From positions 31,530,387 through 31,594,386 of the forward strand of contig CM065686.1 in the NCBI GenBank assembly GCA_017654935.2: a stretch of 64,000 nt of DNA. Direction: 5' to 3'. Numbering within the stretch: position 1 is the first letter of the stretch; each line of letters opens with the position of its first letter. Below the pieces are notes generated by a model, which ran no database searches, had not been told where the DNA came from, and worked only from the letters and a program-made list of their open reading frames with translations. The position numbers and the translations under genes are program-made. This DNA is from Phymorhynchus buccinoides (lineage: Eukaryota > Mollusca > Gastropoda > Neogastropoda > Raphitomidae). Shown in pieces: positions 12,001 to 25,863 of this stretch.

Positions 12001-15000
12001 TTTATTTGATTGGTTGGTTTTTGCTAGAGTTATCATTATACCATTATCATTTGCTTGCAGTCAAGTATTTTGTGACCTTTTGTTTTTCATCTACTCTTTC
12101 AAAAGGAACAGGGTTGGTTTTTGGGGTGTGTTTTTTTACTTATCTGTTTCAACGTATTGGTTGATTGTCATCCACATTCTCCTCTTGAACATAATTATTT
12201 TGCTCTTGCAAAGGGAGATTATCACTTCATTCAGGACTCGGGGACAGGACAAAAGTAGAGTGTGTCTTCCTTTGATTACTGTATCCTGTTAGCAACTGAT
12301 TTCCATCTTCTAGAGATTCTTTCTTTCTTAATATTTCTTTTTTGTTTTCTTGTTCCGAAAGAGGAGCCTATCCTCGTTTATTAACATTGCTTGATGTTGG
12401 TACACATAAACTTGTGTGGTCAAATTGACATCCCAGATGCGATAACCATTTTCTGTCTCGTTTTGCGTTCGCACATTTGTTAATTCTGTTGCGAAAATGG
12501 ATGGAATTAATCCAATAACATTAATTGTTCGAAAAGCAAAGCTTTGGTTGTATTGAAAACGTAAGGTAAGGACAGGATAAAAGAACATGGAAGTTTTTCT
12601 TGATTTCTTGAATGTTTGACACCATTTTCAATGTTGTCACTGATATTTGTTTTTGTAAAATTTTACTTGTTTTGTCTCAGATCTAACATCGTGGCTTTGT
12701 CTAAATCAATGTTTGGAAATATACGCTTTATCAAAATTTGATTTCTAAGTTATTGATGGTTCAACCAAGGATCTGCTTCATTGGTATTAATTTTATTTGA
12801 CTACCGGTAGCTTCAAAATGGAGCACACTTTTACAATCACTTGTACAGGATTTTGACTAACTGTTTTTTTCTCATTGAAAGTGGACATAGTTTGGGTCCC
12901 AGAAAGTGACACCGAAAGGAACAAGCTTTGCTTTTTGTCAAGCTGGCTCTCTCGTTTTCCACTGACTGCATTGGTCTCTAAAAGACTTAGTCGCTGCATG
13001 TTCTCTCAAAACCATCAGGGCGAGCTTAACCATTTTTGAGGTCGTTATTGTGGGGTGGTGGGTGGGTGGGTGGTTCCAAGCATGCCGCTGATCTCTGCAT
13101 GCAGCTGTGAGCCGGTTCGCAGAGTGGTAGACGTAGGCAGAAAGCTTGGGTAGTCGTGGCGGCCAGAGAAAAGAAAAGAGCTAAAGGGGGGTGGTCAAGG
13201 GGAGAGGTGACGCTGTGAGCGCTGCTTGCAGTTTGTGGCCCCCTGCTCACCATAGGGCTCACCACCACCACCACCACCATCACCACCACCGGCGTCGCCG
13301 GGGGGACGGGGAACAGCCCGGGGAGGGAGGAGCCGCGGTTCACCCCAGGACCTACATGGCTCACCCTCTGTTGGCCCCCGGGGGCTTGTACCCCTTCATC
13401 CCTTCTTTCGACACTTACTTCCCTGTGGGGCACTTCGGAGGGTAAACCTAACAACGTTTTTTATTCCTTTCTGCCTCCACATTGTTTCCGCTTTTTCACT
13501 AACTCCTTACTGCGGCCTATGTTGTCTTTTTAGTTTCTTCTTTGGTTCGCTTTCTGTGGGCCGGTATGTCGCTGTTGTGATGTAATCGGAGCTCCAGATT
13601 TTTGTGATTTTTTTTTAACCTGCATCGCTGCTGAGAAGGAACTGATTTTGTAGGAGTACTAAGCGCTGTTGTGAAAAGTTTTTACTTTTACTCTGTGGCA
13701 TCTAATGGTTGAGATGGGTATTGCTTCTAATTGATGTGATGGGTTGGTGTCTGTGTTATGCTTGCCTGATAAGTTTGTGGGCAGGTGACCTTGGGCTTGG
13801 CATTGGGTTTTGCTGTTGTTTTGCTGAAAACAATTAATGGACCCAGACCCTCAAACTAAGGCTTAAGTATTAGATTTGATTTTGTAATGTGTACATTTTG
13901 TTTCCAAGTGAAAATTAACTACTGTATTACATTTTATAAAAAAAACAATTAAAGTGTATTGGCCTAGAATCCAAGAGATGGTAAATTTGCGTGTTGACAC
14001 AAATTACATAACCCTTTTTTTTTTTAGGGGTGGGGCACAGGGAGTGTGTTGCTTTTATTATTTTTTTTATTGAAAACAGTGCTGATTTTTGCATGACTAC
14101 ACCCTATTTTGTATAGAAATAAAACTTTTTTTGTTTGGTTTGTATTTATAATTCCGCAATTGTACTGCTTTTTTTTTTTGGGGGGGTGAAATGGGATGGG
14201 AATATATTTCCTAAATTGAAAGTCATTTGATTGGTATTTGAATGCGCCTTTTTTCTCTCCATTTTGGGGGGTTGTTGTTTAGGATTGTCGTCAAAGCATG
14301 TTTTACACTTCTTCATTTGTTGTAGGTTTAGAGTATGTTAAGAGCTTGCTAATGTAAAAAAATATATTTGAAAGCTAGAGCATGAAAACGCTAGATCAAC
14401 CAGCCATGCGGCAGCATTTTCGGGTCCAGTGACCTTGCAGGAACAAACAGATCAAACACCCCTGAAACTAAAGTCCGATCAAACAATCTACACCTGCACT
14501 TCACAGTACCACTGCGCCAGCCAGGATCTTGCACGGCAGCATTTTCGGGTCCAGTGACCTTGCAGGAACAAACAGATCAAACGCCCCTGAAACTAAAGTC
14601 CGATCAAACAATCTACACCTGCACTTCACAGTACCACTGCGCCAGCCAGGATCTTGCACGGCAGCATTTTCGGCTCCAGTGACCTTGCAGGAACAAACAG
14701 ATCAAACACCCCTGAAACTAAAGTCCGATCAAACAATCTACACCTGCACTTCACAGTACCACTGCGCCAGCGAGGATCTTGCACGGCAGCATTTTCGGCT
14801 CCAGTGACCTTGCAGGAACAAACAGATCAAACGCCCCTGAAACTAAAGTCCGATAAAACAATCTACACCTGCACTTCACAGTACCACTGCGCCAGCCAGG
14901 ATCTTGCACGGCAGCATTTTCGGCTCCAGTGACCTTGCAGGAACAAACAGATCAAACACCCCTGAAACTAAAGTCCGATAAAACAATCTACACCTGCACT

Positions 15001-18000
15001 TCACAGTACCACTGCGCCAGCCAGGATCTTGCACGGCAGCATTTTCGGCTCCAGTGACTTTGACCAATGACCTTCATGTTAAAACTTGGCCTAGATATCC
15101 TAAATTCCGGTACCCGCATGCAAAATTTGAGCCTCCTAGGTCCCTGTGTTCAAATGTTATTGTGTTAACATAGACAGATGATCACATAGTCAGGAAGAGA
15201 CTGACTGACTGAAAGCATTAACCAGCTTTTGCTTTGCGGCTGGTTAAAGAAAAAGTATAGGGCAATTTTTGGTGCTGGCTTTGCACCTTTGTGTTTCTTT
15301 TGTTGTGATCTTCTCATAGGTGTTAGATAAATAGGTAAATGTGTGAATACATAGGTATTTATACATAGGTATAATACATAGGTATTTATATCGCACTCAA
15401 CTCGGGCAAAGCTGCAAGTGCTTCACAATCACTAAGTCACAGTGGGCTGCACTATCCACTCAGAGTTTATACTACTGCTACATGTACCTATCGGATATTT
15501 TACCTCTTTCAGATAATAATCAAACACGCAACGAAGAAGCGAGACGCCGTGCATGCAGATCTAAATAATACTAACCACTTCACCGTAGCAAGAAAATCCT
15601 AATCATCCACAAATAATATAGTTCTCCAAGTTAGAAAGTCGTGAGCTATTTTGATCTTGCACAAGCGATACATTATGAAAGGAAACTGATTATTAATAGA
15701 AACATGAACCGTACTGGCCTTAGCTGCATAAGAAATAGCCTTTACAATAACATATTCTTCTTACACTGCAATCACTAGGCCATAGTTATTGTCATTTAGC
15801 CAATGACGAACTTTCAATGATGACATAATTTCAGTGAATGCGTAAGTTCACTAAGATGACGTTTTGGGATGTCCCGGTAAGGAGGCTCTATTTGCAGTGA
15901 CACTACCTTGAGTATCTGGTTGTTAGCCGCTGTTTTTATCATTTGCAATTTCACTAACAATTACTCTTCACAATGTAAAATGTTCATCAGAAACAACCTT
16001 TTGCATTTATCGAGTTAAGGCATAGGGTTAGGAGTATGTTTTGGCTTTTTGTTTTACTAAGCATCACTTGATGCAAATAAAGAAAATATGGTTTGAGTAC
16101 TGCAGATAGTCGCATGCGAGTGTACCTTGATGTGTGATAATGATAATGATATGTCAAGATATATAACTGTGATGTCAAGTTTCTAATAGCAACGGTGTAT
16201 TCTTGCACCTTTTCTCACGTGCGTTTACACTGAGCCTATGGGTTAATATACGCAAATGATATCTCTGGATATTGTTTTATATCCCACGCTTGGCAGGCCT
16301 CTTTGGCACTACTTGTACATCGGTAAATTGCTTTTTGTGTGGTGGTTGTTTTTTCTTCTCTTTTTTTCTCCCTGTCAGAATTTTTGTTTGTTGTGTCGGC
16401 ATAGGCTTTTGATTGCTTTTGTTGCCAAGTTGAAAAACTATGTTGCTAGCATGTAGCTCGCTGAGTTCTGGTGGCTGTGCTTGCTGACTCAGCAGACATT
16501 ATTTTCTTTTCGCTTATGACATTCATTGGAGGTTGTCGTCTGGAATGTCGGAAGGTGTGGGAAGCCACTGGACTTGTTACTCTCTTCTTGGCAGGAAGAA
16601 TAGTGTAAAATGAAGTCTGCAGTTCAATAACTGCAGTGGAGTACAATTAAGACGAAATTCAGGGGACAAACATTTTTGTGTGTGTTAACAGTATTTTGTG
16701 TTAAGCATTGAGTAATAATAAAGAGGGGTTTCAGATGTTTGTGTGTTAACCAATATTTAGTGTTATCCAGTTTTGTGTTCAGAGTAAGTACTCCACAGTT
16801 TATCTCCATGTGATATTAAGGGTGATCATTTCCTACATAAAGAGGGGTTTCAGATGTTTGTGTGTTAACCAATATTTAATGTTATCCAGTTTTGTGTTCA
16901 GAGTAAGTACTCCACTGTTTATCTCCATGTGATATTAAGGGTGATCATTTCCTACACTCAACTGTATCCTCATTCATGCCCTCCCCCCTCTCCTCCCCAT
17001 CCTCTTTCCTCCCAAACCTTCCAAGTCACCGGATTTGCCGCACTGCCTGCGTTGATGTGACGCTGCTCTTTGCTGAAACTCGTACTCAAAAATCAACCTA
17101 CTTGCTCGAGCACAATGCATCCACACACATTTGTAGTGAGAGGAAGAGGAAAGAATCCATATCTGCACTATGACTGGTTTGGACAAGCGAAAGGGAAAGA
17201 ACTCGTTAGCCCGACGACTTCTGTCGTTTTGTGCTTCTAGCATCAGGGTTCGTCAGTTTGCGACAGCTTTCTAAATTGGTGCCTGCCTGGCTTTTGCTGA
17301 TCACTAATTGGTTTGGAGCGAGTACAGTCTGCATATACGGAAGCGATCATTGTCACTGTGTGTGTAGCATGCCTTTGTAAAGCCTTTTCTTCTTCTTCGT
17401 TCGCTCAGACAGTTTCCTGTCACATGAGCGTAGATGCATCATGCTGCCGTTATGCGCCTAACTTAAGAAATAGCTAGGCCCAGCATGTCCGACTTCAGCA
17501 GAGTAAAGCCTTTTGAAAAGCCTAGCTGCGCATGGTAGTAAACAAGAGTAAATGTGTGAAAACTAAGGAGCTTGTTTGAAGCGTCCAGCTGCGCATGGTA
17601 GTAAACAAGAGTAAATGTGTGAAAACTAAGGAGCTTGTTTGAAGCGTCCAGCTGCGCATGGTAGTAAACAAGAGTAAATGTGTGAAAACTAAGGAGCTTG
17701 TTTGAAGCGTCCAGCTGTGCATGGTAGTAAACAAGAGTAAATGTGTGAAAACTAAGGAGCTTGTTTGAAGCGTCCAGCTGCGCATGGTAGTAAACAAGAG
17801 TAAATGTGTGAAAACTAAGGAGCTTGTTTGAAGCGTCCAGCTGTGCATGGTAGTAAACAAGAGTAAATGTGTGAAAACTAAGGAGCTTGTTTGAAGCGTC
17901 CAGCTGTGCATGGTAGTAAACAAGAGTAAATGTGTGAAAACTAAGGAGCTTGTTTGAAGCGTCCAGCTGTGCATGGTAGTAAACAAGAGTAAATGTGTGA

Positions 18001-21000
18001 AAACTAAGGAGCTTGTTTGAAGCGTCCAGCTGTGCATGGTAGTAAACAAGAGTAAATGTGTGAAAACTAAGGAGCTTGTTTGAAGCGTCCAGCTGCGCAT
18101 GGTAGTAAACAAGAGTAAATGTGTGAAAACTAAGGAGCTTGTTTGAAGCGTCCAGCTGTGCATGGTAGTAAACAAGAGTAAATGTGTGAAAACTAAGGAG
18201 CTTGTTTGAAGCGTCCAGCTGTGCATGGTAGTAAACAAGAGTAAATGTGTGAAAACTAAGGAGCTTGTTTGAAGCGTCCAGCTGTGCATGGTAGTAAACA
18301 AGAGTAAATGTGTGAAAACTAAGGAGCTTGTTTGAAGCGTCCAGCTGTGCATGGTAGTAAACAAGAGTAAATGTGTGAAAACTAAGGAGCTTGTTTGAAG
18401 CGTCCAGCTGTGCATGGTAGTAAACAAGAGTAAATGTGTGAAAACTAAGGAGCTTGTTTGAAGCGTCCAGCTGCGCATGGTAGTAAACAAGAGTAAATGT
18501 GTGAAAACTAAGGAGCTTGTTTGAAGCGTCCAGCTGCGCATGGTAGTAAACAAGAGTAAATGTGTGAAAACTAAGGAGCTTGTTTGAAGCGTCCAGCTGC
18601 GCATGGTAGTAAACAAGAGTAAATGTGTGAAAACTAAGGAGCTTGTTTGAAGCGTCCAGCTGCGCATGGTAGTAAACAAGAGTAAATGTGTGAAAACTAA
18701 GGAGCTTGTTTGAAGCGTCCAGCTGTGCATGGTAGTAAACAAGAGTAAATGTGTGAAAACTAAGGAGCTTGTTTGAAGCGTCCAGCTGTGCATGGTAGTA
18801 AACAAGAGTAAATGTGTGAAAACTAAGGAGCTTGTTTGAAGCGTCCAGCTGCGCATGGTAGTAAACAAGAGTAAATGTGTGAAAACTAAGGAGCTTGTTT
18901 GAAGCGTCCAGCTGTGCATGGTAGTAAACAAGAGTAAATGTGTGAAAACTAAGGAGCTTGTTTGAAGCGTCCAGCTGTGCATGGTAGTAAACAAGAGTAA
19001 ATGTGTGAAAACTAAGGAGCTTGTTTGAAGCGTCCAGCTGCGCATGGTAGTAAACAAGAGTAAATGTGTGAAAACTAAGGAGCTTGTTTGAAGCGTCCAG
19101 CTGTGCATGGTAGTAAACAAGAGTAAATGTGTGAAAACTAAGGAGCTTGTTTGAAGCGTCCAGCTGCGCATGGTAGTAAACAAGAGTAAATGTGTGAAAA
19201 CTAAGGAGCTTGTTTGCAGGGTCCAGCTGCGCATGGTAGTAAACAAGAGTAAATGTGTGAAAACTAAGGAGCTTGTTTGAAGCGTCCAGCTGTGCATGGT
19301 AGTAAACAAGAGTAAATGTGTGAAAACTAAGGAGCTTGTTTGAAGCGTCCAGCTGCGCATGGTAGTAAACAAGAGTAAATGTGTGAAAACTAAGGAGCTT
19401 GTTTGAAGCGTCCAGCTGCGCATGGTAGTAAACAAGAGTAAATGTGTGAAAACTAAGGAGCTTGTTTGAAGCGTCCAGCTGCGCATGGTAGTAAACAAGA
19501 GTAAATGTGTGAAAACTAAGGAGCTTGTTTGAAGCGTCCAGCTGTGCATGGTAGTAAACAAGAGTAAATGTGTGAAAACTAAGGAGCTTGTTTGAAGCGT
19601 CCAGCTGCGCATGGTAGTAAACAAGAGTAAATGTGTGAAAACTAAGGAGCTTGTTTGAAGCGTCCAGCTGCGCATGGTAGTAAACAAGAGTAAATGTGTG
19701 AAAACTAAGGAGCTTGTTTGAAGCGTCCAGCTGCGCATGGTAGTAAACAAGAGTAAATGTGTGAAAACTAAGGAGCTTGTTTGAAGCGTCCAGCTGCGCA
19801 TGGTAGTAAACAAGAGTAAATGTGTGAAAACTAAGGAGCTTGTTTGAAGCGTCCAGCTGCGCATGGTAGTAAACAAGAGTAAATGTGTGAAAACTAAGGA
19901 GCTTGTTTGCAGCGTCCAGCTGCGCATGGTAGTAAACAAGAGTAAATGTGTGAAAACTAAGGAGCTTGTTTGAAGCGTCCAGCTGCGCATGGTAGTAAAC
20001 AAGAGTAAATGTGTGAAAACTAAGGAGCTTGTTTGAAGCGTCCAGCTGCGCATGGTAGTAAACAAGAGTAAATGTGTGAAAACTAAGGAGCTTGTTTGAA
20101 GCGTCCAGCTGCGCATGGTAGTAAACAAGAGTAAATGTGTGAAAACTAAGGAGCTTGTTTGAAGCGTCCAGCTGCGCATGGTAGTAAACAAGAGTAAATG
20201 TGTGAAAACTAAGGAGCTTGTTTGAAGCGTCCAGCTGCGCATGGTAGTAAACAAGAGTAAATGTGTGAAAACTAAGGAGCTTGTTTGAAGCGTCCAGCTG
20301 TGCATGGTAGTAAACAAGAGTAAATGTGTGAAAACTAAGGAGCTTGTTTGAAGCGTCCAGCTGTGCATGGTAGTAAACAAGAGTAAATGTGTGAAAACTA
20401 AGGAGCTTGTTTGAAGCGTCCAGCTGTGCATGGTAGTAAACAAGAGTAAATGTGTGAAAACTAAGGAGCTTGTTTGAAGCGTCCAGCTGCGCATGGTAGT
20501 AAACAAGAGTAAATGTGTGAAAACTAAGGAGCTTGTTTGAAGCGTCCAGCTGTGCATGGTAGTAAACAAGAGTAAATGTGTGAAAACTAAGGAGCTTGTT
20601 TGAAGCGTCCAGCTGTGCATGGTAGTAAACAAGAGTAAATGTGTGAAAACTAAGGAGCTTGTTTGAAGCGTCCAGCTGTGCATGGTAGTAAACAAGAGTA
20701 AATGTGTGAAAACTAAGGAGCTTGTTTGAAGCGTCCAGCTGTGCATGGTAGTAAACAAGAGTAAATGTGTGAAAACTAAGGAGCTTGTTTGAAGCGTCCA
20801 GCTGCGCATGGTAGTAAACAAGAGTAAATGTGTGAAAACTAAGGAGCTTGTTTGAAGCGTCCAGCTGCGCATGGTAGTAAACAAGAGTAAATGTGTGAAA
20901 ACTAAGGAGCTTGTTTGAAGCGTCCAGCTGTGCATGGTAGTAAACAAGAGTAAATGTGTGAAAACTAAGGAGCTTGTTTGAAGCGTCCAGCTGTGCATGG

Positions 21001-22416
21001 TAGTAAACAAGAGTAAATGTGTGAAAACTAAGGAGCTTGTTTGAAGCGTCCAGCTGCGCATGGTAGTAAACAAGAGTAAATGTGTGAAAACTAAGGAGCT
21101 TGTTTGAAGCGTCCAGCTGTGCATGGTAGTAAACAAGAGTAAATGTGTGAAAACTAAGGAGCTTGTTTGAAGCGTCCAGCTGTGCATGGTAGTAAACAAG
21201 AGTAAATGTGTGAAAACTAAGGAGCTTGTTTGAAGCGTCCAGCTGTGCATGGTAGTAAACAAGAGTAAATGTGTGAAAACTAAGGAGCTTGTTTGAAGCG
21301 TCCAGCTGTGCATGGTAGTAAACAAGAGTAAATGTGTGAAAACTAAGGAGCTTGTTTGAAGCGTCCAGCTGTGCATGGTAGTAAACAAGAGTAAATGTGT
21401 GAAAACTAAGGAGCTTGTTTGCAGGGTTTTACAGCATCAACGCTTACTTTTGTTTAATGCATTACCATATTTTTTACTATAAGGCGCACCTTTTTATTTT
21501 AAGGCGCACCCTCCAAATTTTAAGCACAATTCAGATTTTGTTGTTATGCTTTCGGACTACATTATTCGTCATATTATAAGGCGCAGGGGTCTCAGTCTGG
21601 GGGAAAAAAGTATCGCCTTATAGACCGAAAAATACGGTACATAGAACGCTTGTTGCATTTTGAAGGATCATTACTTGTTTGGAATGGGGTTTTTTTTTCA
21701 TGGTTTAAAGATTAGAAGCCTTACACTTACCCCCACAATGTTTGTGAAGTGGTGACATTGCTGATAACACCTGTTCAAATTGAGACTAATTTAAAATATT
21801 AATCAGACTGAGACCCCTGCTGCCTTATATAATATGACAAATAATACATCAAACCTGTATTCTAAGACTTCCAAAAAGTCGGGGATAATCGGTCAAAGTG
21901 AAAGTTTTACGTCCTCTCAGCCGAAAATATGTTACATAATCGGTCTTAAATTGGAGGGGTCTAATAACAGAGGTTGGTTTTATACATAAATTATAGTAAG
22001 ATACATTACATCCATGCCAAAAAAAAAATCAGTCTTAAGCTAGAGGATGTCTTATGACAGAGGTTTGACTGTATGTTAGTAAGAAACTGCTATGCTAACA
22101 TCCCAATTTTGTGTGAAATTTGGAGGGTGCGCCTTATCCTGTGGGCGCAGCTTGTTGTCAGTATGCGTACGGTACGTCTCCAAACCTCAATGCAAACTTG
22201 TGCTGAGTGCCTGCATGCTGTGTTGTGTGCTGTGCTGTGCAGGACCTCCCAGTTTTCCAGCACCAGTTTCGGGGGGCCCACGGGGGGAGGCAACTTCCGC
22301 TCCACCTCCACCTCCACCAAGTACGTCAACGGCAAGAAGGTCGTCACCAAGAGGTCAGTGCGCGCCCCACCCCAAACAACACCCATTCCTCTCTCCCCCC
22401 CCCTCTCTCTCTCTCT

Positions 22417-22480
<64 letters not shown>

Positions 22481-24373
22481 GTTTCTATTGTTGTCTATGC
22501 TTAATTGTTTATTATTGTTTTGCTTTATTATGAATTTCATGCATAAGTAACCCTTGTATTGCCTCCATGTTATTACAGAGCTGCCAACCGTTACGTTCCG
22601 GCCGTATTTTGATACGGCGACCTTAAAAAAATACGGAAATACGGTCCGGTACAAATTAATACGGTGACAAACTTGCGAAAAATGTACGGCCTTCTATAGC
22701 TTATCTTCTTGTCAATCCGAGTAGGCTAATCGAGCCAACAGACCTGCCAGGCCTATAGCCGACCTAGAGTGGCTGTAACAGACTTTCAGCCGTTTGTGGC
22801 GTAACTTCTAGTGAATCCGAGTAGGCTAATCGAGTCGAGAGTCTAGCTTGGTCAATTTTATGGCTGAAACAGACATCGCCGTTGTTGTGGTAACTGCCTA
22901 GGTAATCGAGTCAAGAGTATGACTGAGGCTATTTTTAGTAACAACAATTGGAAAGCGTCATAAGAAAAGGACCAATCGCTGCTCTTTACTCAAGATTTCT
23001 TGTGATTTCATCCAATCAACGAAGGCGGCAGAAAAGCATGCGAAGTTTGTCCCTTTTCCGTCCATTGCGTTCTCGAAGCAGCAAGCAGTTAGCACTACCT
23101 AGGCCTGGTTCTTATTCTTCAAAGTTCGTCATCCTATTCAAAATGGACAACAGCGCGAAAAAGAGAAAAAATGCGGAGACTGCACCTTCGGGGAGTGGTG
23201 GAAAAAAACGGCAGCAGCACTTTTTGGCTTCATATACAACGGACTTTCCGTGCATCATCGCATCGAAAATGGGTCCGACGTACGCAAGGTGCACCGTCTG
23301 TGACATGGATTTTGTCATCAGTCACGGCGGCGCAAACGATGTTTCAACGCACACGAAGTCTACCAGACATAAAAAGAAAGGCGCTGCCATCGAACAGTCA
23401 TCAAAATTGACAAACTTTTTCACAACTGCGACTCCTCCAAGTGCAAAAGCGGACGAATCATCTTTGATTAGGGCCGAAACGTTGTTCGCGCACTTTTTGG
23501 TGGAGCACAACATTGCACTCAGTGCTGCTGATCACGCAGGAGAGCTGTTCAGAGAGATGTTCTCTGACAGCAAGATTGCCAAGGAATACGCCAGCGGTCG
23601 GACAAAAACGACAGAAATTGTGAGAGTCTGTGGCAAGGAAGTTTGCACACAACTTGCTGAGGACATGCGAAATGGCCCCTTTGTACTCGGCACTGACGGT
23701 AGCCAGGAAGGGGGAGAAAAATACTTCCCAATTGTGGTCACTGTTGAACGTGACTTCAAACATCACACTGAACTCCTCAGTATCCCTACTTGCGACGGCC
23801 CTGCAACTGGAGAAGCCATCTTTACACTCTTGGAGGATGAGCTAAAAGAATTCAACATTGCATGGTCCAACTGCCTCTCCCTTGTGGTGGACAACGCCAA
23901 TGTCATGACTGGCAGACACAAGGGGGTCATTGCGTTTGTTCGACGAAAGGTAGAGAAAGTCCACCTGGCTGGCTGTGTCTGCCACCTCCTACATCTGGCA
24001 GTGAAAAAGGGGATCAAGGCGTCCAGCAAGTTCGACCTTGATGAGACTCTGAGACAGCTGACCTGGTACTTTGACAAGAGCACAGGCAGGCAGCAAAGGT
24101 TCCAGGCCCTGCAGAAGGAGTGCCAAGTCCCTGACCACAAACTGCTTCAGCATGTGCCAACAAGGTGGCTGTCACTGGGTGCTGCACTTCGCCGAACGTT
24201 GGAGCAGTGGGAACCTCTCCAGCGCTTCTTCAAGGAGGAGTGCCAGACGAAACAGGATGCCTCCCAATGCTCGACTATAAGGATGCGCCTGAAAGACTTT
24301 TTCCGGCGCAGAACTCCGAAAGTCTATGTCTCTTTCTATGAGTCTGTCATTGAGGTGAGTTCAATTCATTTAT

Positions 24374-24440
<67 letters not shown>

Positions 24441-25809
24441 TGCGAAAAGACATTAAATTAAAGAACAGAGGGAGAGAGAGAGTGTGTCACACAGTGTTCT
24501 GATTATACTGGATGTAAATTGCACTCAAGACATGTTCTAAATCTAATAGATCTACATGATATTGTCTTTGCTGAATTGTACTTGCAATTTGAATAACTAA
24601 GCCCTGAGTCTTTCACACTCATGGCAGTTATGCATAAGCATGCACACACTCACACACACATGTATATATGTTATGCTGGGAGATCTTTAAATGTAACACT
24701 TTTTTCCAGATGTTCGAGAAGACCAACAAGCAGCTGCAGTCAGAAGCCAGCAGGATCCACCTGGTGAAAAGGGACTTGGAACGGCTGTTCCGGAGTCTCC
24801 TGACCTGCTTTGTTAAGCCAAGCGCCATGCATGGGGTCCTGTTGGAGGTTGATTTTGAGGCAGCCTACAACATCAAAGCTGACAAGGACCTCTTCATCGG
24901 CAGCAAAACAAAGCAGCTCTTGGAAGCAGGCATGGATTCAAGAGAAAAGGAGGCCTTCTTCCAGAATGTGAAGACCTACTACAGGAGTGCCTGCAAGTAC
25001 ATGGTGAACAGCATCAATCCTACCAAAGAGCCCTTGTGGAAACATGCGGAGGTGGCTGACATCAGGCTGAAAGTGGAGAAGATGCAGAGGAAAGAAGAAG
25101 GGCCTCGGTGGGATTCCCTGGACTACTTCCTTGAGAGGTTTCCATGCCTGCTGCCAACTGGAGCCTCAAAGAATGAAGTCCAGACTCAGTTCCAAGACTA
25201 CCAGGCTGAAACTGACCTTTCAGCTGTCTTGGAGGTGCCCACAGCAGCAGAGCAGTGGACAATGATGTCTACCAGGACTGACCACAACGGAGTGCTCATG
25301 TTTGACATGCTGGCAAAAGTGATGCTGAGGATTCTTCTCATCCCAGTGTCCAACTGTCCCTGTGAGAGGATCTTCTCTCTGGTGAGGAAGAATAAAACAG
25401 ACTTTAGGGGATCCATGGGCAGCAAGACCCTCAACGCTGTGCTCCAGATCAAGTCTAGAACCACCAAGTGCTACGAAACACCCCTTTCCAGTGACCTCTT
25501 GGTCAAGTGCAAGAAGGCCACAAAAAAGGCCAACTCAAAGTGAAAAGAAAAAAAAAGATCAGCAAGTTTGTATATAGTGTACATAAACTTAGTTCATGTG
25601 TTAGAAAAACAAGTGACAATGTTAAGAGTGTGTGTTGTATTGAACTTTGAGTAAACATTTTATAAAGTGTGCCTAACAAAAAACAATGATTGTTCAACAA
25701 GAAACTGATCCCCATTGTTTTATTTTGGAAGAAAGCTTGCATGCTATCAACTTGAAGGTAAGCCTTATATTTACTTTTTAAGTTTGACCTTCTTTGTGTG
25801 TGTGTTGTG

Positions 25810-25863
<54 letters not shown>

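Noticed and set aside
12328..12588. 86-codon minus-strand ORF as an exon
   Set aside because: No domain, no splice context and intronic AT-rich sequence.
17522..21388. Very long antisense ORF as a real protein gene
   Set aside because: It is a by-product of a 63-bp repeat without stops in one frame. It lies in an intron and has no non-repeat domain or splice support.
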